A stretch of 9,289 nt of DNA, taken from the NCBI GenBank assembly GCA_028688235.1, contig JAQTYP010000105.1, forward strand, positions 1-9,289, given 5' to 3'. The DNA comes from Methylomonas sp. GTDB taxonomy: Bacteria > Pseudomonadota > Gammaproteobacteria > Methylococcales > Methylomonadaceae. The first letter of the stretch is position 1; each line of letters begins with the position of its first letter. Shown one piece after another: positions 1 through 4,826 of the stretch. The notes below the pieces were generated by a model. The model saw only the letters and a program-made list of their open reading frames with translations. It searched no databases and was not told where the DNA came from. The position numbers and the translations under genes are program-made.

Positions 1-145
1 ATTTGCCTCAAACAGCGACTGTTTCATGGTAACGCCATGCTTCCGAAGGGGGCTTACTTTGCTCAGGACGAACGGTTAAGCCTCCCTCTTTGTCCCGTTT
101 TAAACGAGAAGCCACCATTTTTAATCAACCTTAGGAGCGAAACTC
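1..145. other. Upstream region of ureG, no gene recognised
   Basis: This stretch holds the ureG ribosome binding site (AGGAG at 133-137, 8 bases before the ATG). A reading frame is open from base 1 to a stop at 151-153, but its product does not resemble the C-terminus of UreF or any other urease protein I know. I see no convincing promoter or terminator. If ureF lies upstream, it ends before this window. Confidence 0.5.
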
Positions 146-772
146 ATGTCTGATAAACAAATTTTAAGAGTCGGCATTGGCGGCCCGGTCGGTTCCGGCA
201 AGACCGCGCTGGTGGATGCCTTGTGTAAACACATGCGCGATGAGTATGAAATTGCCGTCGTCACCAACGATATTTATACCCGCGAAGATCAGCAGTTTCT
301 GATTCGCAGTCAGGCGCTGCCGGAAGAACGTATCCTGGGCGTCGAAACAGGTGGTTGCCCGCATACCGCCATTCGTGAGGATGCTTCTATGAATCTGGCG
401 GCAGTGGAGGATTTATGCGAACGCTGGCCGGAATTGGACTTTGTGATGGTGGAAAGCGGTGGGGATAATCTCAGTGCCACCTTCAGCCCGGAATTAGCCG
501 ATCTGACCATTTATGTGATCGACGTCTCCGCCGGTGACAAAATTCCGCGCAAAGGCGGTCCCGGCATCACCCGTTCGGATTTACTGGTCATCAACAAAAT
601 CGATCTGGCGCTCTATGTGGGCGCTTCGCTTGAAGTGATGGATAGAGACGCCCGTAAAATGCGCGGTGAAAAACCGTTTGTATTTACAAATATCAAGGCG
701 AATAACGGGGTGGATACCGTTGCAAATTTTATCGTTGACAGAGGCATGCTCAGCAAGCCGATGAGTCAATAA
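146..772 (+). CDS. ureG: Urease accessory GTPase UreG
   Basis: UreG is the cytosolic SIMIBI-class GTPase of the cobW/HypB/UreG family. With UreD(H), UreF and UreE it delivers nickel to the urease active site, using GTP hydrolysis. The 208-aa product has the usual UreG length and all its hallmarks: P-loop GPVGSGKT at residues 13-20, the nickel-binding Cys-Pro-His motif at 71-73 inside ETGGCPH, the ESGGDN switch segment at 103-108, and the guanine-specificity motif NKID at 150-153. The ATG at 146 is supported by AGGAG 8 bases upstream. It is the only core-metabolism gene in the window, and everything downstream is mobile DNA, so it probably marks the host side of the insertion. No structural urease gene is visible here. 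The gene appears intact and functional. Confidence 0.97.
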   Translation: MSDKQILRVGIGGPVGSGKTALVDALCKHMRDEYEIAVVTNDIYTREDQQFLIRSQALPEERILGVETGGCPHTAIREDASMNLAAVEDLCERWPELDFVMVESGGDNLSATFSPELADLTIYVIDVSAGDKIPRKGGPGITRSDLLVINKIDLALYVGASLEVMDRDARKMRGEKPFVFTNIKANNGVDTVANFIVDRGMLSKPMSQ

Positions 773-834
773 CAGATTTTGGGATAGTACGTAAGCAGTT
801 CCGTACTTGAACGTCTGAAGCGCCCCAAAATGGA
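773..834. other. Short spacer after ureG
   Basis: I see no gene and no strong hairpin-plus-T-run terminator between the ureG stop and the first transposase remnant. Confidence 0.4.
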
Positions 835-940
835 GTCAGGGCTTTTGCCATTTCATATAGAAAATCAAGGAAAGCGCAGACAAAGCAATCACGGTTTCAA
901 AATTGCGTTTAAGTTTGTCATGAAAAACCTGACGCCATTC
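835..940 (-). pseudogene. C-terminal fragment of a probable DDE transposase
   Basis: Read on the minus strand, this stretch is open for about 34 codons and ends at a stop complementary to 835-837. The product contains EWRQVFHDKLKRNFETVIAL followed by a hydrophobic tail. That resembles the last helix of IS4/IS5-type DDE transposases, where a basic Arg/Lys-rich segment precedes a conserved Phe/Tyr-Glu and a hydrophobic stretch. No catalytic residues remain, and the 5' part of the gene is missing. It abuts the plus-strand IS3 remnant starting near 931-941, so the junction is probably a recombination scar. The family assignment is uncertain. Confidence 0.4.
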
Positions 941-1254
941 GGTTTGACAATGGACCTGGATACATCGGCGAAACGTTAAACATTTGGGCAGAGCAACACG
1001 GTATTAGGCCAACCGGGCAATCCTCAACAGAACGCATACGTTGAGCGCTATAACCTAACTACCCGCTACGAATAGCTCACTCAGTACCGATTTGAATCGA
1101 TCGGGCAGGTTCAAGAGCTTGCTGACCGCGGGTTATTAACCTGCGATCATCAATAGCCCAACATTGCCATTGGAAGTACTTCATCAAGACAAAAAACTTA
1201 CCCTCGCCGCTTAATCTCTAGCTTTTAGACTGTGCTCAAAACGGGGGATTACCA
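931..1254 (+). pseudogene. Decayed IS3-family transposase (OrfB) 3' end with right IS terminus
   Basis: Translated pieces match the integrase-core (rve) domain of IS3-family OrfB. IRFDNGPGYIGETL (from 938) carries the second catalytic Asp of the DDE triad in its DNGP context. After a small deletion and frameshift, PGNPQQNAYVERYN (from about 1012) carries the catalytic Glu. Further on, the frame has stop codons at TRYE-stop and CDHQ-stop, where live relatives have a Trp and an Arg. The sequence GGGGGATTACCA ending near 1254 looks like an IS3-type right terminal end. The 5' two thirds of the element is missing. It is inactive, and it ends exactly where the truncated integrase reading frame begins, so this IS probably destroyed that integrase. 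Confidence 0.75.
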
Positions 1255-1592
1255 CTCGTAAACAATTGATCTTATTGGGCAATGATCTTCATTACGTCTT
1301 TGTGTACAAAGGGAAAGCAGTTTTGAGGGCAAATAATCACGCTTGGCGCAAAGCTTTAAATCGGGCGGGAATAAAGGATTTTCGCTGGCACGATTTGAGA
1401 CACACTTGGGCAAGTTGGCATGTCCAAGCGGGAACGCCGCTCAATGCGCTTCAGGAGCTTGGTGGCTGGTCTGATTATAAGATGGTCTTGCGCTATGCAC
1501 ATTTGGCGCCAGAACATCTGGCACATCATGCAGCCAATGTAGGCACATTTTTGGGCACATCTACAAAAGAGGAATCAATTAACTTAGGCTAA
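1254..1592 (+). pseudogene. Tyrosine integrase, C-terminal catalytic fragment (5' truncated)
   Basis: The fragment encodes the end of a phage-type tyrosine recombinase. It has the catalytic H-x-x-R in RWHDLRHTWASW, the His/Trp position in LGGWSDYKM, and the nucleophilic Tyr in RYAHLAPEHL. The arm-binding and core-binding domains and the first catalytic Arg are missing. The frame is open back to about 1254, where it meets the right end of the IS3 remnant. The TTG at 1266 is a formal start only, with no ribosome binding site. The stop is 14 bases before the tRNA-His 3' fragment. Integrases of this type often end next to their attachment site, so this is probably the relic of an older element that used the same tRNA gene. 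The fragment should be non-functional. Confidence 0.85.
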
Positions 1593-1606
1593 GTTATTGA
1601 ATTTAT

Positions 1607-1655
1607 TGGGGTGAACGATGGGGCTCGAACCCACGACAACCGGAATCACAATCCG
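1607..1655 (-). repeat. 3' half of tRNA-His (GTG anticodon), attachment-site remnant
   Basis: Read on the minus strand, this gives the anticodon loop with GTG, the anticodon 3' arm, the variable loop, a T-arm containing GGGTTCGAGCCC, the acceptor 3' strand and an encoded CCA. That is the 3' half of a bacterial tRNA-His. Past 1655 the sequence stops matching, and no D-arm or 5' acceptor strand follows, so this is not a working tRNA. Tyrosine integrases typically duplicate the 3' end of a tRNA gene on insertion, which makes this an att core or att scar. It lies 14 bases after the relic integrase and about 170 bases before the complete one, so either could have used it. Confidence 0.85.
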
Positions 1656-1685
1656 AAATCTCGGACTTTTACCTACCCTTACACA

Positions 1686-1708
1686 GTTTGAATTAGCTTT
1701 AAACATCC
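1686..1708. promoter_or_regulatory. Imperfect palindrome upstream of the int promoter, copy of the regulator-gene site
   Basis: The stretch has arms GTTTGAA and TTTAAAC around TTAGC and continues into CATCC. It matches the site at 3875-3894 when three extra bases are allowed: shared blocks are GTTT, AATTAG and TTAAACATCC. Its centre is about 45 bases before the expected int transcription start, a position that suits an activator or an excisionase site between att and int. The likeliest ligand is the AlpA-like protein encoded at 3927. That is inference. Confidence 0.45.
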
Positions 1709-1727
1709 ACTTATATCAATAAGTTAC

Positions 1728-1736
1728 TGCTATAAT
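1728..1736 (+). promoter_or_regulatory. Extended -10 promoter for the integrase
   Basis: TGCTATAAT is a perfect extended -10 element (TGn before TATAAT), which can work without a good -35; none is evident at the usual spacing. The expected start is near 1743, leaving a leader of about 85 bases with the inverted repeat at 1782-1807 and the Shine-Dalgarno before the integrase ATG. Confidence 0.6.
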
Positions 1737-1743
1737 TAATCCG

Positions 1744-1762
1744 AAACCCTTTGAAGGTTTTT
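1744..1762 (+). terminator. Possible weak terminator or attenuator in the int leader
   Basis: AAACC at 1744-1748 can pair with GGTTT at 1756-1760 and is followed by a T run ending at 1762. The stem is only about 5 bp, so this is a weak candidate. If real, it would cut transcription just after the int promoter, or terminate readthrough from the left. Confidence 0.2.
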
Positions 1763-1771
1763 TAAACCAAC

Positions 1772-1807
1772 TGCTTACATAGTGCTTACACGGCAAAATG
1801 TAAGCAC
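1772..1807. repeat. TGCTTACA direct and inverted repeats before int
   Basis: TGCTTACA occurs at 1772-1779 and 1783-1790, and its complement at 1799-1806. The last two extend to a perfect 9-bp inverted repeat, GTGCTTACA (1782-1790) and TGTAAGCAC (1799-1807), with an 8-base loop. The repeats sit in the int leader just before the ribosome binding site. They could be arm-type sites for the integrase N-terminal domain, which would then autorepress, or an operator or RNA hairpin limiting int translation. Confidence 0.55.
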
Positions 1808-1827
1808 TCGAACGGAGACGGTGCAAA

Positions 1828-3054
1828 ATGTCAGACAAAACCATTCGGCTAAACAAAACCACCATTGATAAACTTCCAATCCCTGAAAAAGACTACATAC
1901 TTTACTGGGACAATAAAGACGCCGGCTTCGGTCTTCGCATCACCTCGACCGGCGTTAAATCGTTCATCATTCAAAAACGGGTAAACGGACGCGATACGCG
2001 CATGACGATTGGTCGTTACGGGCAACTGACTGCCGAGCAGGCCCGAAAAGAAGCCGAAAAATTAGGTGGGGACATTGCCAAAGGCATCGATCCACTTGCG
2101 GAAAAGCGCCTAGCCAAACTCGAACAAAAAAAGGTGCAGGAAGTATTTGAGGATTACTTGCTGACCCGCAAGGACTTAAAGCCGCGAACCATCCGCGACA
2201 TGAAGGAGGCCTTCAACGAAGTGATTCCCGACTGGCTTACCCTTCCCATGGTCAAAATCACCTCGCCCATGGTTGAAAAGCGTCATCGCAAACACGGCGA
2301 AACCCGCTCCAAGGCAAGGGCCAATCTGGGCATGCGCTACCTTCAGGTGCTGTTTAATTACGCCATGGCCCAATATCAGGACGCCGACGGCAATTCCTTA
2401 ATTTCGTCGAATCCAGTCAAACGCCTGAGCGATGTGCATGGCTGGTACAAGATCGACCGTAGAAAAACCGTGATCAAAAAAATCGATTTAGGTAGCTGGG
2501 TAAACGCAGTCGAATCATTACCAAACGAATCGATGCGGGATTTCTTTATGTTTGTATTATTGACCGGTTGCCGCAAGGAAGAGGCTAAGAAAATACGCTG
2601 GGACAATATCGACTTCCAAGAACGGACACTTACGTTTATCGACCCTAAAAACAGTAAGGATCACACTCTGCCCTTCAGCGACTACCTGGAAACCATGTTA
2701 GCCCGGCGCAAGCAAAAGATGAGCAGCGAATTTGTATTCAGTGATGAACAAGGCCGAGTCGTGAGTAATTTCCGCTATGCTCAAGCCGCTGTCGAAAATG
2801 TCTGTGGCGTTAAATTCTGCTTACATGATTTGCGCCGAACCTTCGCATCATTGGCCGAAAGTCTGGATTTATCAGCTTACGCAGTCAAACGCTTGCTAAA
2901 CCATGCGGATGGCAACGACGTTACCGCCGGTTATCTAGTCTTGGATGTCGAGCGTTTACGCGCTCCCATGCAGCAAATTACAGACTTTGTATTGAAAGCG
3001 GCCGGCCTCAAGCAAGCTGCAGAGGTCATTCAAATTAAACAAGCCAGAGGTTAA
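1828..3054 (+). CDS. P4-type tyrosine integrase (DUF4102 arm-binding domain)
   Basis: This is a site-specific recombinase that inserts and excises the island at a tRNA 3' end. The 408-aa length is typical of the P4/CP4-57 integrase family. The N-terminal DUF4102 (Arm-DNA-bind_3) domain covers about residues 1-95, with DAGFGLRITSTGVKSFIIQK and IGRYGQLTAEQARKEA as signature segments. The core-binding domain covers about 100-200 and the catalytic domain about 215-385. The catalytic set looks complete: R249 (TGCRKEEA), probable K277 in the beta-hairpin, H333 and R336 (HDLRR), H359 (LLNHAD) and nucleophile Y369 (AGYL). The ATG has GGAGA 9 bases upstream. The antitoxin gene begins 3 bases after the stop, so the two are probably cotranscribed. 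Unlike the relic at 1254-1592, it should be active. Specific use of tRNA-His is inferred from the nearby att remnant. Confidence 0.95.
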   Translation: MSDKTIRLNKTTIDKLPIPEKDYILYWDNKDAGFGLRITSTGVKSFIIQKRVNGRDTRMTIGRYGQLTAEQARKEAEKLGGDIAKGIDPLAEKRLAKLEQKKVQEVFEDYLLTRKDLKPRTIRDMKEAFNEVIPDWLTLPMVKITSPMVEKRHRKHGETRSKARANLGMRYLQVLFNYAMAQYQDADGNSLISSNPVKRLSDVHGWYKIDRRKTVIKKIDLGSWVNAVESLPNESMRDFFMFVLLTGCRKEEAKKIRWDNIDFQERTLTFIDPKNSKDHTLPFSDYLETMLARRKQKMSSEFVFSDEQGRVVSNFRYAQAAVENVCGVKFCLHDLRRTFASLAESLDLSAYAVKRLLNHADGNDVTAGYLVLDVERLRAPMQQITDFVLKAAGLKQAAEVIQIKQARG

Positions 3055-3057
3055 ACC

Positions 3058-3267
3058 ATGAACATTGCCGAACAAGTATTCGATGCCGTCAAAACACTAC
3101 CTGAACAGCAAGCTGCGGAGGTTTTGGATTTTGTCGAATTCCTGAAAACCAAAACCCGCCGCCAATCGAACAACAGAAGAGAGCAAGCCTTGGCTACACT
3201 GGATAAATACAGCGGCCTATATGACGACTCACCTTTCAACAGGGATGAATTGTATGAGCGTAATTAA
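3058..3267 (+). CDS. DUF2281-type antitoxin of a VapBC-like pair
   Basis: The product is a 69-aa protein whose N-terminal half (AEQVFDAVKTLPEQQAAEVL, then DFVEFLK) is the DUF2281 pattern found in antitoxins paired with PIN toxins. The middle is basic (TKTRRQSNNRREQ, residues 31-43). The tail, YSGLYDDSPFNRDELYERN, is acidic-aromatic and likely folds over the toxin active site. No AbrB or ribbon-helix-helix DNA-binding domain is evident, so autoregulation is uncertain. AGAGG lies 7 bases before the ATG. The gene starts 3 bases after the integrase stop and overlaps the toxin gene by 14 bases, which favours coupled expression. Its expected role is to neutralise the toxin and so stabilise the island against loss. 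Confidence 0.8.
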   Translation: MNIAEQVFDAVKTLPEQQAAEVLDFVEFLKTKTRRQSNNRREQALATLDKYSGLYDDSPFNRDELYERN

Positions 3268-3655
3268 ATTTGCTGACACGAATATTATCGTCTACGCCGT
3301 TGGCAAGGATTCCGAACACCGGGCCATTGCGAGGCGAATTATTGCCGACGGCGTGATTGTCAGCACCCAAGTCATCAATGAAACCATTAGCGTATTGACC
3401 CGTAAACAACGTGCTTCGTTAGCTGCAGCCCATGAAGTTGCTGAAAGCCTGCTTGATCTATGTGACACTCTGCCGGTAGACGTTCAGACCATCCGAAAAG
3501 CCATTGACTTAGCCAAACGCTATCAATTTTCACATTGGGATTCGTTAATAGTGGCCGCTGCCTTACTAGCCAATTGCGAAACTTTATACTCCCAGGACAT
3601 GCAACACGGACAAACCATTGATGACAGACTGAAAATCGTCAATCCGTTTCTATAA
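3254..3655 (+). CDS. PIN-domain toxin ribonuclease (VapC-like)
   Basis: The product is a 133-aa PIN-domain protein. It is a metal-dependent RNase family whose VapC members cut tRNA or rRNA when freed from the antitoxin. The acidic active-site set is visible: D8 (FADTN), E43 (VINET), D96 (HWDSL) and D115 (YSQDM). I choose the ATG at 3254 because the frame then begins directly with the first PIN strand (MSVIKFADTNIIVYA), AGGG lies about 9 bases upstream, and the 14-base overlap with the antitoxin is typical. An in-frame ATG at 3221 would add an unlikely 11-residue extension. The actual RNA target cannot be told from sequence. The toxin appears intact, so its antitoxin must also be working in the host. 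Confidence 0.88.
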   Translation: MSVIKFADTNIIVYAVGKDSEHRAIARRIIADGVIVSTQVINETISVLTRKQRASLAAAHEVAESLLDLCDTLPVDVQTIRKAIDLAKRYQFSHWDSLIVAAALLANCETLYSQDMQHGQTIDDRLKIVNPFL

Positions 3656-3830
3656 TCACCGTCAATAGCCACCTTCTTCAAACTTCCGCATAGAGATTGC
3701 TATCTATTTTTGTCGGCGTAAGGAAATCAATATATTCAGTTTCTTGGCGCAGGGAGCCCGGATCACTCCCCCCCCAAAAAAACACAGAACAGAACCGTAT
3801 CAGGTTCGCCGCACCGTAATCAGTAAAAAT
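3656..3830. other. Intergenic region after the toxin gene
   Basis: No gene is seen. It holds a weak terminator candidate at 3690-3711 and a homopolymer block of eight C (3768-3775) followed by seven A (3776-3782), which is slippage-prone and may be a sequencing or replication hot spot. Confidence 0.5.
3690..3711 (+). terminator. Weak intrinsic terminator candidate for the int-TA operon
   Basis: ATAGA (3690-3694) and TCTAT (3703-3707) form a 5-bp AT-rich stem followed by TTTT. The location after the toxin gene is right, but the stem is weak. Confidence 0.25.
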
Positions 3831-3866
3831 TTGACTTCGTTTGAAAGAACATGATAAAACTATAAT
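3831..3866 (+). promoter_or_regulatory. Probable promoter of the AlpA-like regulator
   Basis: A perfect TATAAT lies at 3861-3866. Candidate -35 boxes are TTGACT at 3831-3836 (too far unless GATAAA at 3853-3858 is the real -10, giving 16 bases) and TTGAAA at 3841-3846 (14 bases from TATAAT). The exact pairing is unsure, but this is the only promoter-like stretch before the gene. Confidence 0.45.
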
Positions 3867-3872
3867 TGAACA

Positions 3873-3894
3873 ATGTTTAATTAGTTAAACATCC
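3873..3894. promoter_or_regulatory. Palindromic operator at the regulator promoter
   Basis: ATGTTTAA (3873-3880) and TTAAACAT (3885-3892) form a perfect 8-bp inverted repeat around TTAG, followed by CC. It sits just downstream of TATAAT, over the expected transcription start, which is where an autorepressor would bind. A near copy is at 1686-1708 before int. Confidence 0.55.
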
Positions 3895-3926
3895 GATCAA
3901 CATTCCCGTCGAGAGACGCTAACTTT

Positions 3927-4175
3927 ATGAACAAACAAGATCGAATTGAATTGCTTTCAGACTTTGAAAAGGCACCCGATACGGCACTTTTTAGTCAAAA
4001 AACCATTGCCGCTGTTCGCGACTGCTCGACTGCAACACTAGAGCGCGACCGCTGGGCAGGAACCGGAATACCGTTTGTTAAATTTGGGCATTCGGTGAAG
4101 TACCGCAAGTCCGACGTGATGAACTGGCTAAACAAACACGTAGCCCGCCAGTCGACGTCTGCAATAGTGAAATAA
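3927..4175 (+). CDS. AlpA-like helix-turn-helix regulator / excisionase
   Basis: The product is an 82-aa winged-helix DNA-binding protein of the AlpA/excisionase (HTH_17, MerR-like) type. The HTH covers about residues 20-68: LFSQKTIAAVRDCSTATLER forms the helix-turn-helix, followed by the wing GTGIPFVKFGHSVKYRKSDV and a final helix, MNWLNKH. In P4-like elements such proteins (AlpA, Vis) activate the integrase gene, repress replication promoters or act as recombination directionality factors. The start codon is ATG with only a weak purine-rich stretch (GAGAGA, 3911-3916) before it. The palindrome at 3873-3892 in its promoter region suggests autoregulation. It heads the replication operon but is separated from it by a strong hairpin. 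The family call is firm; the exact role is inferred. Confidence 0.85.
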   Translation: MNKQDRIELLSDFEKAPDTALFSQKTIAAVRDCSTATLERDRWAGTGIPFVKFGHSVKYRKSDVMNWLNKHVARQSTSAIVK

Positions 4176-4188
4176 CAAGTCGACGAGC

Positions 4189-4207
4189 GCCGCCGATAAT
4201 CGGCGGC
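4189..4207. repeat. Strong GC-rich hairpin after the regulator gene
   Basis: GCCGCCGAT (4189-4197) and ATCGGCGGC (4199-4207) form a perfect 9-bp palindrome around a single A, which in RNA gives a 7-bp stem with a 5-base loop. No T run follows (ATCCCTCCC), so it is not a classic intrinsic terminator. It could be an RNA stabilising or processing element, a bidirectional pause, or a protein site. Confidence 0.5.
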
Positions 4208-4255
4208 ATCCCTCCCCTCAATACCTATCGCCGTGATGGCGGAAGCGAGGACAAA

Positions 4256-4417
4256 ATGAAACGCATACATTTTATTAAAGCTGCACCCGGCTGGCACTGG
4301 GTAAAAGCTTCGTTGTTTATTACACGATTTAATTCTAACACCCTGCTAAACCGTTTGGAAACAGCAAATTTCCGTTTAATCCCGTGGCTGTATCTGCTTG
4401 GAGGTGGTCATGGTTAA
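4256..4417 (+). CDS. Small ORF, 53 aa, unknown function
   Basis: The product is a 53-residue basic, aromatic-rich peptide beginning MKRIHFIKAAPGWHWVKASL and ending PWLYLLGGGHG. It has no domain I recognise. Support for it being real: GAGGA (4247-4251) lies a few bases before the ATG, the frame fills the gap between the regulator and the primase-like gene, and its last 8 bases overlap the next start codon, as the other genes of this operon do. The hydrophobic-aromatic stretches are too short to call a membrane segment. It might be a leader peptide coupling translation to the primase gene. It could also be a chance ORF. Confidence 0.45.
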   Translation: MKRIHFIKAAPGWHWVKASLFITRFNSNTLLNRLETANFRLIPWLYLLGGGHG

Positions 4418-4826
4418 TTCAATTCTAGGCCGTTTACACGGCGTCAAACAAACCGCGCCGAATAAATGGCTAGCCAAGTGTCCAGCGCATCCAGATCGAT
4501 CACCGTCGTTAGCGATAAGACTGGCTGATGACCGCATCTTGATACATTGTTTTGCCGGGTGCAGCGTAGACGCCGTGTTATCGGCGATAGGCTTGGACAT
4601 GGCCGACTTATTCCCTGATCGTGTCGCCGCCCCTGGTTCACCCAAGCCTAAGGTGCCGCGCTTTTCGGCTTACGAACTTTTCCCGCTGCTTATTCAGGAG
4701 GCGTTGATTCTGGCGCTGGCTTTCGACGCTGTTGTTTCCGGCGACGTCCTCGCAGACACCGATAAGCAACGGGCAGAACAGGCGTTTAACGCCGTCTTGC
4801 GGCTGAATAACGAGGTGGCGAAATGA
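4410..4826 (+). CDS. CHC2-type zinc-finger primase-like protein
   Basis: The product is a 138-aa protein with an N-terminal DnaG-like CHC2 zinc finger. The ligands are C24-x2-H27 (LAKCPAHPDRSPSL) and C47-x3-C51 (ILIHCFAGCSVD), followed by the usual helix DAVLSAIGLDMADLFP. In primases this finger recognises template DNA. The TOPRIM catalytic domain is absent, so the protein cannot prime alone; the C-terminal half (about 75-138) is helical and unassigned. I use the ATG at 4410, preceded by GGAGGT at 4400-4405, rather than the TTG at 4398. The gene overlaps the DUF3987 gene by ATGA (4823-4826), indicating translational coupling. Together they probably form the island's replication-initiation pair, as seen in many P4-like islands. 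That function is inferred. Confidence 0.85.
   Translation: MVNSILGRLHGVKQTAPNKWLAKCPAHPDRSPSLAIRLADDRILIHCFAGCSVDAVLSAIGLDMADLFPDRVAAPGSPKPKVPRFSAYELFPLLIQEALILALAFDAVVSGDVLADTDKQRAEQAFNAVLRLNNEVAK

Noticed and set aside
1..153. Open frame of 50 codons running into the ureG start, possible ureF tail
   Set aside because: Its product has no resemblance to the UreF C-terminus and no other support; a frame this short can be open by chance.
1266..1592. Functional small integrase starting at TTG 1266
   Set aside because: There is no ribosome binding site, the first catalytic Arg and the DNA-binding domains are missing, and the frame continues upstream to the IS end.
1607..1680. Complete tRNA-His gene
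   Set aside because: Only the half from the anticodon loop to CCA matches; beyond 1655 there is no D-arm or 5' acceptor strand to pair with the 3' end.
3768..3782. C8A7 homopolymer as a phase-variation switch
   Set aside because: It lies in non-coding DNA, well upstream of the putative promoter and outside any reading frame, so there is no evident gene for it to switch.
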